The notes under the pieces are model-generated. The model saw nothing but the letters and a program-made list of their open reading frames with translations. It ran no database searches and had not been told where the DNA came from. Positions 13,704 through 21,916 of a stretch of DNA of 63,145 bases are shown one piece after another. Source of the DNA: a virus; IMG/VR virus record IMGVR_UViG_3300050821_013320, positions 1 through 63,145 of that record; one strand, 5' to 3'. Within the stretch, counting starts at the first letter, position 1. Each line of letters opens with the position of its first letter. The position numbers and the translations under genes were made by a program.

Positions 13704-14699
13704 GTGAAGCGCGAAGCCGTCCACCACTCCAAAATGAAGCGGCTCTGCCGCAAACTGAATTTAGAACTTTGGCAAGCAGTCGGACTGCTCGAATCGATCT
13801 GGCACGTGGCCGCGCGGCAGACTCCATGTGGCGACATCGGGAAGTTGTCGGACGAAGACATCGCCATCGCCATCGACTATCACGCAGACGAGCGAATCAT
13901 GATCGATGCCCTTGTCAATTCCGGCTGGATTGACCGCAACAAAGAACACCGTCTCGTGGTTCATGATTGGCCGGATCATGCCGAAGATGGAGTGCATATG
14001 AAAGTTGCCCGCGCGAGGCAATTTTTTATCCGTCAAGGACCCGGCGACGATGCAATTTTAGAGGCTCCAAAACTGTCGCGTTTTTTCGCCAGGGAACGGG
14101 AGCCTTTGAGGGAATTTTACGAGAATGTAAAGATTGGTAAAAAAACCTCCAAACGTGCGCACGGCGTGCGCACGGATCTTGAAACCGTGCGCACGGATCG
14201 CCAAACCGTGCGCACAAAAAGCCAATCCGTGGCGAAGACCCCGCCTAGACCCCGCCTAGACCCCGCCTTAACCCCGCCTCTAACACCGAACACTGCTGAC
14301 AGTTCGAAGTCTAGTTTTCAACCGGGAGTACCGTCGTCGTCATTTCGCGAGATTGGAATAGCGCTCGGTCTCGACGACGACGCGGCACGAAAACTGATTG
14401 CCAAAATCGCTCAGACGGACGAGACTGTCACGACGCGGGAAATCATCGAACTCGGTCGGATGAAGAAATCGCAAGTCCGGAACGGAGTCTCAAACTGGCC
14501 CGGCTTACTCCTCACTAGCATTCCGAAAATGGCAGCGGGCTCACCGTTGGAGCTCGTGAGAAAAAATCTCAACGGGCATTCAAAACACATCGCCGAGGAC
14601 GCAGCGCAGAGCCGCCGTCTCGCACAGAACACGCTTGACGATCCGACCGCCACAACCGAAGAAAGGAAAATCGCAAATGAACTCCTCCAACGAACCTAG
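13704..14699 (+). CDS. Replication initiator-like protein (331 aa)
   Basis: GTG start. The N-terminal 110 residues (HSKMKRLCRKLNLELWQAVG, CGDIGKLSDEDIA, HRLVVHDWPDHAED) have the winged-helix pattern found at the N-terminus of phage and plasmid replication proteins. A low-complexity linker (about residues 150-205), encoded by iteron-like repeats, joins a helical C-terminal domain (LGLDDDAARKLIAKIAQT). This is the arrangement of lambda O: initiator with its origin inside the gene. Likely binds the repeats and loads a host helicase (inference). Confidence 0.7.
   Translation: MKREAVHHSKMKRLCRKLNLELWQAVGLLESIWHVAARQTPCGDIGKLSDEDIAIAIDYHADERIMIDALVNSGWIDRNKEHRLVVHDWPDHAEDGVHMKVARARQFFIRQGPGDDAILEAPKLSRFFAREREPLREFYENVKIGKKTSKRAHGVRTDLETVRTDRQTVRTKSQSVAKTPPRPRLDPALTPPLTPNTADSSKSSFQPGVPSSSFREIGIALGLDDDAARKLIAKIAQTDETVTTREIIELGRMKKSQVRNGVSNWPGLLLTSIPKMAAGSPLELVRKNLNGHSKHIAEDAAQSRRLAQNTLDDPTATTEERKIANELLQRT
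14155..14281 (+). other. Candidate origin of replication inside the initiator gene
   Basis: Four copies of the palindrome GTGCGCAC start at 14155, 14166, 14187 and 14208, so spacings are 11, 21 and 21 bp, close to whole helical turns. They are followed from 14237 by three to four tandem copies of ACCCCGCCTA with an 11-bp period. An AT-rich stretch with AAAAAAA lies just upstream (14120-14150). Helically phased iterons in an initiator gene resemble lambda ori. Confidence 0.6.
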
Positions 14700-14865
14700 C
14701 CGGACGGAACGAGACTTGAAATTCCAGCGGACACAAGACCGACTCCGTAGTCTGCTTCGAATCCCAGAACGGGAGCCGGTGCCGATTTCGAAGCCCCTCA
14801 CCAAACTTTCGCAGGTGATTCGGGATTTGAAGGTCAAAATCCCTCCCGAAGGCCCAAATCGGTAA
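14677..14865 (+). CDS. Small basic hypothetical protein (62 aa)
   Basis: ATG at 14677 overlaps the end of the initiator gene by 23 bases. Polar, basic and helical (RTERDLKFQRTQDRLRSLLR), ending proline-rich. Position right after the initiator suggests a replication accessory protein such as a helicase loader partner, but nothing in the sequence proves this. Confidence 0.45.
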   Translation: MNSSNEPSRTERDLKFQRTQDRLRSLLRIPEREPVPISKPLTKLSQVIRDLKVKIPPEGPNR

Positions 14866-14900
14866 AAATTTCCATTTTATAAGTGGGCTTCATGGTTTAA

Positions 14901-14941
14901 ATACTCGTCCACGAGCCCATATCGTAATCGTGGACGAGTAT
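14901..14941. promoter_or_regulatory. 14-bp perfect inverted repeat, operator-like
   Basis: ATACTCGTCCACGA at 14901-14914 is the exact reverse complement of 14928-14941, with a 13-bp spacer. No T-run follows, so it is not a simple terminator. TTGACG at about 14949 and the ATG at 14962 follow. Likely a repressor or partition-type binding site in the leader of the next gene. Confidence 0.55.
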
Positions 14942-14961
14942 GATACACTTGACGGGTCAGT

Positions 14962-15303
14962 ATGGCTATTTCCAAAAAACGATCACGTACAGCGCGTCCT
15001 ACGCCAAAATGGAAATCAAAACGACGGCGATGTCTCTCGGACAATAAACTCTTTTATCCGAAACTCCAAAAACAACGGTTCTGTTCCGACGCCTGCCGAA
15101 AAGAATTTCATCGTTACGGAGAATCGTATGGGCCGATCAAGATGGGACTCGAAAGAGCGCTGGAAAAGAAATCCGCCGATCTCGAAAAACAACTAAAGCA
15201 AGATGTCCGTGCAATCAAAGATCAGATGTGTGTTCTTCGGGAACAGATAGAACTTATCCTGGTCGAACGGAACCGATCGGACGCGAAGCCCGAAGCCGGA
15301 TGA
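14962..15303 (+). CDS. Zinc-finger protein with repeat-encoded tail (113 aa)
   Basis: Basic N-terminus (KKRSRTARPTPKWKSKRRR), then RFCSDACRKEFHRYG, a short CxxxC finger that also occurs in phage DNA-binding proteins, then a coiled-coil helix (ERALEKKSADLEKQLKQDVR). The tail LILVERNRSDAKPEAG comes from the repeat unit 15255-15314. Confidence 0.6.
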   Translation: MAISKKRSRTARPTPKWKSKRRRCLSDNKLFYPKLQKQRFCSDACRKEFHRYGESYGPIKMGLERALEKKSADLEKQLKQDVRAIKDQMCVLREQIELILVERNRSDAKPEAG

Positions 15304-15312
15304 GGCCAAAAT

Positions 15313-15675
15313 ATGAAGTGCCACTTCTGTCTCAAGGAAGCAACCTCGCAATGCACCTTCAAAGTGCCGGACGCGCGAATCGTGTTTCCTTCCGAGATTG
15401 AAAAACTGGATTTGATTTTGGATACCGTGTCGCTGATCTACCGCCCGGTTAAAACAACGCCGCTGGTGAACGGACACGACTACACGACGTTGAAGTTTGC
15501 GGGCAAGAAGAGATCGACGATTGAGCGATTGGTAAACATCCGGCTGCCGTGTTTGCGGATGGAGATTCACGAGTGCGGATTGTGGACGTGTGACACGCAC
15601 ATCAGAGAGTTCGATGAAGGGTTGACGCAGTGTGCGGAGCATTGGCCGGTGGAACGGGTTTACGGAGTGGATTGA
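15313..15675 (+). CDS. Zinc-binding hypothetical protein (120 aa)
   Basis: Starts MKCHFCLKEATSQCTFKVPD at the R box of the previous unit. Further cysteines (LPCLRM, ECGLWTCDTH, QCAEH) suggest two zinc sites. No family is recognised. The following cassette starts 10 bp after its stop. Confidence 0.55.
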   Translation: MKCHFCLKEATSQCTFKVPDARIVFPSEIEKLDLILDTVSLIYRPVKTTPLVNGHDYTTLKFAGKKRSTIERLVNIRLPCLRMEIHECGLWTCDTHIREFDEGLTQCAEHWPVERVYGVD

Positions 15676-15684
15676 TCCGCTTTT

Positions 15685-16815
15685 TATTTTGGCCTCATCG
15701 GGCATGAAGATTCGACCGGGTTTCGGTGCGTTCGACCAAGAGAGGATTTTGAGAATGGGATTGACATCGATAGAGTGGACGGATCGGACGTGGAATCCAA
15801 CGCGCGGCTGTTCGAGAGTATCGGAAGGATGCCGGAACTGTTACGCGGAAAGAATCGCCGCGCGGTTCAGCGATGAAGATTTAGAAGATCCGATAAATTG
15901 CGATCCTCCGTTGTGTGAACTCGATCCTCCACTTTCAGACAAGAGGACGGGTGTATTTTACGGGTTCGCGATTCGCACACCATCAGGTCCGCGCTGGACC
16001 GGCAAAGTGGAATTGATCGAATCGAAGTTGAGCGAGCCATTGCACTGGAAGAAACCGCAACGCGTGTTTGTTAATTCGATGAGCGATCTGTTTCACGAAG
16101 CGTTGCCGGATGACGCGATAGACCGTGTGTTCGCGATCATGGCGCTGTGTCCGCACATCACGTTTCAGGTTTTGACGAAGAGGCCGGAACGGATGTTGAA
16201 GTGGTTTACACCTGATTGGGATGCGCCGCGTGAAACATGGGAACGGGTCCGAGTTAGAACGGCACTTGTAAAAACGAAGATGTCGGAGGAATGGGACTGG
16301 CCTCTTTCCAACGTATGGCTCGGAGTCTCCGTCGAAGATCAGGCAACCGCCGACGTTCGCATCCCGCTTCTGTTGCAGACACCCGCCGCGATCCGGTTCG
16401 TGAGTTATGAACCGGCGCTCGGGACGGTGGACTTCGCAGAGTTTTTCAAACGATCTCCGCGATGTCCAACGGAGGCGTGCATCGCTCTTGATGAATGTGC
16501 GTGTCTCACTCGAACAGGACTCGACTGGATTATTGCGGGCGGGGAATCAGGACCCGGCGCGCGGCCTCCGCATCTCGATTGGTTTAGACAAGTCCGTGAT
16601 CAATGTATCGCCGCCGATGTTGCGTTTTTCTTCAAGCAATGGGGTGAATATTTTCCACGACCCGGTGAAGCATGGATGGGCGATCTTCATATGGAACGCA
16701 TCGGGAAGAAAAAAGCTGGCGCTCTTCTTGACGGTCGCGAGTGGAAACAATTCCCTCTCTTGGTCGAACACACCACCAGCCGCGCGAAGACTCAATCCCG
16801 ATGAGGCCAAATCAT
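15685..16815 (+). mobile_element. Repeat-bounded cassette 9
   Basis: R-L unit at 15685-15742 (L box has CCAAGAG) and L-R unit at 16757-16815, both A type. Cargo is the Gp37/Gp68-type gene. Confidence 0.75.
15755..16804 (+). CDS. Gp37/Gp68 (DUF5131) family protein (349 aa)
   Basis: ATG at 15755 follows AGAGAGG of the L box. Motifs TSIEWTDRTWNPTRGC, EGCRNCYAE, VFVNSMSDLFHE, FQVLTKRPERM, NVWLGVSVEDQ and WIIAGGESGPGARP are the signature order of phage Gp37/Gp68 proteins. The three N-terminal cysteines recall radical-SAM proteins; the reaction is not established. The tail FPLLVEHTTSRAKTQSR is repeat-encoded. Confidence 0.88.
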   Translation: MGLTSIEWTDRTWNPTRGCSRVSEGCRNCYAERIAARFSDEDLEDPINCDPPLCELDPPLSDKRTGVFYGFAIRTPSGPRWTGKVELIESKLSEPLHWKKPQRVFVNSMSDLFHEALPDDAIDRVFAIMALCPHITFQVLTKRPERMLKWFTPDWDAPRETWERVRVRTALVKTKMSEEWDWPLSNVWLGVSVEDQATADVRIPLLLQTPAAIRFVSYEPALGTVDFAEFFKRSPRCPTEACIALDECACLTRTGLDWIIAGGESGPGARPPHLDWFRQVRDQCIAADVAFFFKQWGEYFPRPGEAWMGDLHMERIGKKKAGALLDGREWKQFPLLVEHTTSRAKTQSR

Positions 16816-18407
16816 CAATTCGCTCTTCCTGCTTCCGCTCCGGCATCGTCATAGGAAAGAAACTCCGCTAGAAATTTAGCATAAGCCGGTTGATCCGATT
16901 GTGCCCGCATCCAGATCGGCGGATAATTTCTAATCATCTTATCAAGTAAGATCGATCCATCCGGTTGTTTCCCGAGATGCGTTTTGATTTCATTGTATCG
17001 CACGCGTCCGTCCGTAGTCTCCTGCGATCCTCCGCGCCGTTCCGTTAAAATCTGGAGGGCGAGAGTGAAACCGTTGTACTCCGGCGACAACAGATGGGCG
17101 AGAAACAGCGGTTCGAATTCCTGCAAAAACTTCAGCGTCCGCGCTTCCGGTGAATTGGGATCGGGTTGAGGCGGCGCTTGAGGTTGTGTCATGACGGCAG
17201 GCGGCTGCGCTTGCATCATCGGATTCGGCATCACCTGTGGAGCAGGCGCCTGGTTGCCACGGAAGATCGGCGCAACCATTTGCGCGAGTGCCGTGATTGC
17301 AGTATTGATCAGAGGCATGTTCTGGACAATCAACTTCATCAGATCTTCCTTCGATTCTGCCGGCGCGCTGTCCCCTCCTCTTTTGTAGCCGAGAGCCTCA
17401 GCTTTGCGCGAGAAACTCTCAAGTTCTTCGTCGAACGTTTTGGCGTGTCCGTTCGTGGCTGGCGCAAGTTGGGCAGTTCGCATTGCCGCGATTTCTTGTT
17501 TTAGCTCAGTGTTTTGGTTGAGGACCATTTGCATCATCGCTTTGTTCGAGTCCTGAACGACGGAGAGAATCGTATTGAACATCGGCGTCGGATCGGGAGG
17601 CTTCGGGAGCAGGTTCATGATGTTGCTGAAGAGGGCCACGGGATCGGGAGCGTTCGAATTCTTCATGACCTCGCGCGTGACGTCACCCATCAGCTTGATA
17701 CCCTCGGCCGCGGCGTGCGTGACGGTATCGGTTGCGGCTGACGCTGAAGGTTTTGTTTCGCGGGCCTCTTTCGCTTCTTGCCGGGCCTCGCGCGCATCTT
17801 GTTTCGCATCCGTAATGAGTGTGCTCGCGAGATTCGTAAAACCGTCGACGACGGCAGCGACCGGCGATCCATTTTTTCCGGGTTCCATAAATAAGTCGTC
17901 CTCTCCCTGATTCTTTTCCGGCTCAATTCCGGCAACCGGCTCGCCGCGGCGAAACCGCCAATCTAAATAATCCTTGGCTCCGGTCTTCTCGACGCACAAC
18001 GTACGGTCGTCGATCTTCGGCGGGTAGCCTTCCCGATCCGTGAGCGTGAACCAGATATCGCAGATGCGCCCGCTGAGTCCGTCTTCTTCGACGATGATCT
18101 TGTAGGCTCCAGCTCCGTACTTGTGATAGAAGAACGTTTCGTATTCGTCGGACTTGAAAGTGAGCGGACCTTCCCAAACATCGATGGTCGTCGTCGTCTC
18201 GCCAATTTTACGCATGTCGATGGGCGGATCAAGCCGGTAAACCCGGCAGCGCATGATCGCCGCATTCTCCGCGGGCAGGGACTCGCAGTACTCAAAACCT
18301 AAAATCGCGTCTTGTGCGCGTTTTCCGTCCCGGAACGATGTTTTCGACGGAACGGGGAACGAACATTTCGACTTTAACTGGGGATGATCGAGGTACTGTT
18401 TGGCCAT
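16815..18407 (-). CDS. Large hypothetical protein with coiled coil (530 aa)
   Basis: Residues 1-170 are beta-rich with a fold not recognised. Residues 205-225 (KQDAREARQEAKEARETK) and the central part are helical; a Pro/Gln/Met-rich linker (about 400-440) precedes a helical C-terminal domain. No hallmark motif. The size and mixed architecture would suit a structural or scaffold-like protein. Divergent from the transglutaminase-like gene. Confidence 0.6.
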   Translation of the reverse strand: MAKQYLDHPQLKSKCSFPVPSKTSFRDGKRAQDAILGFEYCESLPAENAAIMRCRVYRLDPPIDMRKIGETTTTIDVWEGPLTFKSDEYETFFYHKYGAGAYKIIVEEDGLSGRICDIWFTLTDREGYPPKIDDRTLCVEKTGAKDYLDWRFRRGEPVAGIEPEKNQGEDDLFMEPGKNGSPVAAVVDGFTNLASTLITDAKQDAREARQEAKEARETKPSASAATDTVTHAAAEGIKLMGDVTREVMKNSNAPDPVALFSNIMNLLPKPPDPTPMFNTILSVVQDSNKAMMQMVLNQNTELKQEIAAMRTAQLAPATNGHAKTFDEELESFSRKAEALGYKRGGDSAPAESKEDLMKLIVQNMPLINTAITALAQMVAPIFRGNQAPAPQVMPNPMMQAQPPAVMTQPQAPPQPDPNSPEARTLKFLQEFEPLFLAHLLSPEYNGFTLALQILTERRGGSQETTDGRVRYNEIKTHLGKQPDGSILLDKMIRNYPPIWMRAQSDQPAYAKFLAEFLSYDDAGAEAGRAN

Positions 18408-18517
18408 CAGAGGCGGCTTCCAGAGGCCGGGCTATGTGTATTTATATATATAGTCGCGGTTGACACAGGATCAAATTCTATTGCAAGATGGTACCCAACT
18501 TCAAGTACCAGTACTAA
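18408..18517. promoter_or_regulatory. Divergent promoter region at start of the + module
   Basis: TTGACA at 18460 with TATTGC near 18478 (about 13 bp apart) gives a weak sigma-70-like promoter. GGTACC at 18490, AGTACC at 18504 and AGTACT at 18510 repeat the motif of the other leaders. A TTG in TTGACA could also be read as a start codon. Confidence 0.4.
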
Positions 18518-19218
18518 TGGAAACGGCGTACCATCCCGATTTCGGCGCGAAGGTGGCGTTCACTTTTGAACGTATGCCCGGCGATCCGGAGGCGCAAGTT
18601 CGTCAATCGATAGCCAAAGCAATCTGCCTGATTCGACAGGACGCACAGGGCGAAATGATCCGGTCGGACGCGGCGCGCGCGCTCGAATGCGGCGATGCAA
18701 TCCGCGGTACCTGGAACTTGGTCAAGCCGCACATCAAATTTAAACAGGACGCCGATATCGCGAAAGACCTGGAACTCGACGACGCGACCAAAAAAGAGTG
18801 GAACGTCGGGGACGACACGGTCGAGGTTTTCATCCGGCCGCGGGATCAGTCCTTATTGATCGCGCTTCGTGGGATGGGCGTTGAGGACTGTGACGGGTTC
18901 ACGATGTACGGGGCGTGCATTTTAACCGCATTGGGTATTCCGTGCGCATTGGTGACTGTTGCGGCGGATGGTTCGAGGCCGACGGAGTTTTCTCACGTCT
19001 ACGTTGTGGCGTATCCGAATGGGCCGGGAACCAAACCGCGAATTCCTTTGGATTTTTCACACGGATCTGAAATCGGCTGGGAATGTCCGCATCACCGAAT
19101 CCGCGAATGGCCGGTATGGGAAACAGGACTTGAAAAAGTCACCAATGTCGTTACTCCAGTTGTTGTAGCTGGGGCTCTTTATGGATTAGTGAGATGGTTC
19201 AATCGGAGGGCGGCTTGA
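18518..19218 (+). CDS. Transglutaminase-like protein with membrane anchor (233 aa)
   Basis: A cysteine, histidine and aspartate occur in the right order and context: VEDCDGFTMYGACILTALG, EFSHVYVVAY and IPLDFSHG, as in transglutaminase-like peptidases. A C-terminal segment (VVTPVVVAGALYGLVRWF) ends in RRAA. The fold is found in phage structural or protease proteins and in bacterial peptidases. The start may instead be TTG at 18460 (252 aa). It opens the presumed virion module. Confidence 0.65.
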
Positions 19219-19227
19219 CGACGATTT

Positions 19228-19927
19228 TGTTTTTGGCCTCATCGAAGATTCCAGTTCCCGCGTCCGCTATCCCGTTCGACCAGGAGAAAGTTTTCGTCTG
19301 TGATTCGGAGAATCCATGGGCTTAATCGGATTGGGCGATTCTCTCGTTGCGACGGCGCTTCCGGCCATGCCAGTGGATGTCACGACGGCGAACAACATCG
19401 TGAGCACGCAGCCATATTGGAATCTGATCATTCAAATCGCGCAGCAGCCAGCGAGCAACGCGAGTTCAGATAACACTGTGACAGCCGCGCAAATCGCAGC
19501 GGGGATACCGCAAGCGGCAGCGCAGTATAAATCGCTGAGCGGACCTCAACAACAGGCGTTGCTCGCTCCGTATTTGGCGCTATGGTCATTTCTTCCGACG
19601 TATCTCGCCAGTGCTCCAGTCGTTGACGCGTACAACAAACAGATGGGATCGTCCTACACTCCAGAGACCAATCCTTACGCGTTCATTTATTACACCGAGT
19701 ACGGGCAGGCGGCCCAATCCTTTCTGACGCAATTCTTTCAAGCTATCGGAGTGACGCCGCCAACGCTGAATAATTCCGGCACTGGATCTGGGAATGTTCC
19801 GCCGACGCTCATCTTTGGAATCGCGGCATTGGTCCTCTTGTGGCTGGTGATGAAATGAGAAAAAACCTCTCCTGGTCGGGCGCTCTTAAATTGATCGAAG
19901 CCGCGAAATCGACGGAGGCCAAAACAT
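19228..19927 (+). mobile_element. Repeat-bounded cassette 10
   Basis: R-L A-type unit at 19228-19286 and L-R G-type unit at 19869-19927. Cargo is the gene 19316-19858. Confidence 0.75.
19316..19858 (+). CDS. Cassette gene: tail-anchored protein (180 aa)
   Basis: Preceded by CGGAG before the ATG. Begins MGLIGLGDSLV. The Ala/Gln-rich middle (ITAAQIAAG-like, AQYKSLSGPQQQALLAPYLA) is helical, and the last 18 residues form a membrane segment (IFGIAALVLLWLVMK). One of the tail-anchored set in this module; likely in a viral or host membrane. Confidence 0.6.
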   Translation: MGLIGLGDSLVATALPAMPVDVTTANNIVSTQPYWNLIIQIAQQPASNASSDNTVTAAQIAAGIPQAAAQYKSLSGPQQQALLAPYLALWSFLPTYLASAPVVDAYNKQMGSSYTPETNPYAFIYYTEYGQAAQSFLTQFFQAIGVTPPTLNNSGTGSGNVPPTLIFGIAALVLLWLVMK

Positions 19928-20564
19928 GCCGATCCTAACCGTAGCGCCACACTACCCACCAGGCTACGGAGGCGATCCCTACACGCCGGACAACATTTCA
20001 GTGTTCTATGATTTGAACTGGCCGGATCACGCGGGAATTCTTTCGACGGGTTTGGGATTGAGCGGTCTGGGATGCGGATGTTCGGAATCGGATGAGGCCG
20101 GAACATGCTTGGACCCGGAACCCTGTACGAGTCCCGGATCGTCACCTTTGCCGCCGACTCCTCCACTGCCCACGCCGCCGACCGGGGGAATCACCGATTC
20201 TGCCGCTGCGTGCGGAGCCGGATGGAGCATCGTACTCAATTCAGCGGGGCAACCGATCTGCCAGCAGAACACTCCGTTGAATACGCCACTCACACCGTCA
20301 CAGGCCGGACTCACGCCCGCGCAACAGGCCGCGCTGATTGCACAGACCGGGAACGCCGCGGTTTCTCTGATCCGCACCGCGGCCGGCGGACCCTACACTG
20401 TGGCGGGAACAAATCTGGTTTACAATCCAGCGACCGGGCAACTCACGACTACTGGCGGCGCGAATGCAACCGCGCTGGCATCGTCAATTACGCCGTACAT
20501 TCCGATGATCGGACTAGCGCTTGCCGCACTGATTATCGTTCCAAAATTGCTAGGAGGCAAATAG
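19926..20564 (+). CDS. Tail-anchored protein (212 aa)
   Basis: ATG at 19926 follows the GGAGG of the R box. Cys-rich N-terminal part (GLGCGCSESDEAGTCLDP), Pro-rich linker, Ala/Thr-rich middle, and C-terminal membrane segment (MIGLALAALIIVPKLLGGK). Function unknown; same architecture as neighbours. Confidence 0.6.
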   Translation: MPILTVAPHYPPGYGGDPYTPDNISVFYDLNWPDHAGILSTGLGLSGLGCGCSESDEAGTCLDPEPCTSPGSSPLPPTPPLPTPPTGGITDSAAACGAGWSIVLNSAGQPICQQNTPLNTPLTPSQAGLTPAQQAALIAQTGNAAVSLIRTAAGGPYTVAGTNLVYNPATGQLTTTGGANATALASSITPYIPMIGLALAALIIVPKLLGGK

Positions 20565-20732
20565 ATGGCAGGTCCGAAATTCGGTTCTCCCGCGTGGCGC
20601 AAAAAGTACGCGAAGAAGTTGAACAAGAGAAAGGCGAACCGGAAGACGAAGAACCCGCGTCGGCGGCGCACAACGAATTCAAACGCGTCGATTCTCAAAA
20701 AGATCAAGGCACTCGCGAAAAAAATCAAGTAA
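20565..20732 (+). CDS. Very basic small protein (55 aa)
   Basis: AGGAGG lies 12 bp before the ATG. About 40 percent Lys/Arg (WRKKYAKKLNKRKANRKTK, NPRRRRTTN, ending KALAKKIK). Likely binds or condenses nucleic acid, like the basic minor proteins of some virus particles (inference). Stop overlaps the next ATG. Confidence 0.6.
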   Translation: MAGPKFGSPAWRKKYAKKLNKRKANRKTKNPRRRRTTNSNASILKKIKALAKKIK

Positions 20733-21553
20733 TGCTGCGCTACGGATACAGACCGCCTTCGCCGATGGTCCATTGGGGACTTTCAGGACTCGGTGATGCC
20801 ATGCAAACGGGTGAAACCGCTGCATCCATCGCGGCACAGGGGGTTGCGACCACCGCCACGATTTTGAGTAGCTTGTCGATTGCGTCGACGGTTGCAGCCG
20901 GTGGAGTCGCGGCGGAAGCCACGGTTCTCGGAATAAGTGCGGCGGTCGTGCCTGTGATCGGCGCGGCGATTGCGGGAATTGTGGCGGTCGGTATCGCAGT
21001 CGCGAATATGTTCAAGGGGTGCGGGCAAACCTGTATCGCGGCGACGAACATTGCGAACCAAGTAGGGGACGAACTCGCAAAAAATGTCGATCACTACACT
21101 TCCTCTCCGATTCGGTTCGCGTCGATGCAAGCCGCAGCCTTAAACGTATTCGACACGGCATGGGCAGCTCTGGTGCAGGCGTGTAACAATCCACAACTCC
21201 AAGCGGCAGGACAGCGCTGCATCACAGATCGACAGCGCGGCGCGTGCGTCTGGAAAGCATCACCTGGTGGATGGAATCCGGATGGAACTTACACGATGTG
21301 GGGACCGGCCGGCTCTGGCACATCGTGCTGGAATTGGTTCACGGGCATGAGAGATCCGATCGCGAATGATCCGTTTGTTCAGCCAGATCCGACTCCGGCG
21401 CCGGCGGGCGCGACCGGTTCGATAGTTCTTCCAGGTTCAACCGGTTCGACTCAGACCGATGGAGGTTTGGCGACAACTCTATCGACGATTCCAACTCCGC
21501 TGTTGATCGGTGGAGCAATTCTTCTGGCCTTGCTTGCGAGTGGGGAATTATGA
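20732..21553 (+). CDS. Membrane-rich structural-type protein (273 aa)
   Basis: ATG at 20732 overlaps the preceding stop; the longer open frame is a shadow. A long Ala/Val/Ile-rich region (about residues 30-95, ATVLGISAAVVPVIGAAIAG) forms two or three hydrophobic helices, followed by a Cys-containing domain (CGQTCIAATN, RCITDRQRGACVW, GTSCWNW) and a C-terminal membrane segment. Could be a membrane-penetration or minor virion protein. Confidence 0.55.
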   Translation: MLRYGYRPPSPMVHWGLSGLGDAMQTGETAASIAAQGVATTATILSSLSIASTVAAGGVAAEATVLGISAAVVPVIGAAIAGIVAVGIAVANMFKGCGQTCIAATNIANQVGDELAKNVDHYTSSPIRFASMQAAALNVFDTAWAALVQACNNPQLQAAGQRCITDRQRGACVWKASPGGWNPDGTYTMWGPAGSGTSCWNWFTGMRDPIANDPFVQPDPTPAPAGATGSIVLPGSTGSTQTDGGLATTLSTIPTPLLIGGAILLALLASGEL

Positions 21554-21903
21554 GCCAGACCAACGTGTTGGGCAGTCTCGCTATCGGTGTTGGACTTGGA
21601 ATTGCGACGATCTTCGTTGCTAACAAACTTCTTCCGAGTGGCGGATGGTGCCAACCTCAAACTGTGCCAGTTGCTCCGGGCTCAGTGCCGGTTGGTTTAA
21701 TGCCTCAGATCCCAAATGGCTATGTATTTTCGTCGTCAAATCCATTGTGTACGCAAACCGCAATGGGTTCGCCAGTGGCGCAATGGATTCCATGGATTGC
21801 CGCTCCGTTGATAGGATTTGCGGTCACTGGAAATATTTGGGGTTTGATCGGCGGCGGGCTAGTTGACGCTGGTGTAGCCGTAATGCTTTCGGGGCTGTCA
21901 TGA
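21550..21903 (+). CDS. Membrane protein (117 aa)
   Basis: Starts MSQTNVLGSLAIGVGLGIA with a membrane helix, a polar middle with two cysteines (GWCQPQ, NPLCTQT), then two more hydrophobic stretches (WIPWIAAPLIGFAVTG and IWGLIGGGLVDAGVAVML). Overlaps the previous stop. A partial R box (GAGGCCAAAACATG) follows it. Confidence 0.55.
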   Translation: MSQTNVLGSLAIGVGLGIATIFVANKLLPSGGWCQPQTVPVAPGSVPVGLMPQIPNGYVFSSSNPLCTQTAMGSPVAQWIPWIAAPLIGFAVTGNIWGLIGGGLVDAGVAVMLSGLS

Positions 21904-21916
21904 GAGAGGCCAAAAC

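Larger units (their letters stand above)
13470..15314 (+). mobile_element. Large repeat-bounded segment carrying the replication module
   Basis: R-L unit at 13470-13529 and L-R unit at 15255-15314, both A type. Between them lie the structured leader, the initiator gene with iterons and two small genes. It may be a big cassette or two unrelated units. Confidence 0.5.

Noticed and set aside
18460-18517. TTG at 18460 as start of the transglutaminase-like gene
   Set aside because: Same bases form TTGACA of a promoter-like site; ATG at 18518 is preferred, though the longer form cannot be excluded.
20085-20105. Possible repeat remnant in the tail-anchored gene at 19926
   Set aside because: Only the R-like GGATGAGGCCGGAACATG is present and no L lies at the right distance; may be chance.
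20105-20731. N-terminal extension of the gene at 20732
   Set aside because: Shadow of the Pro-rich gene 19926-20564 and the basic gene 20565-20732; composition is not protein-like.
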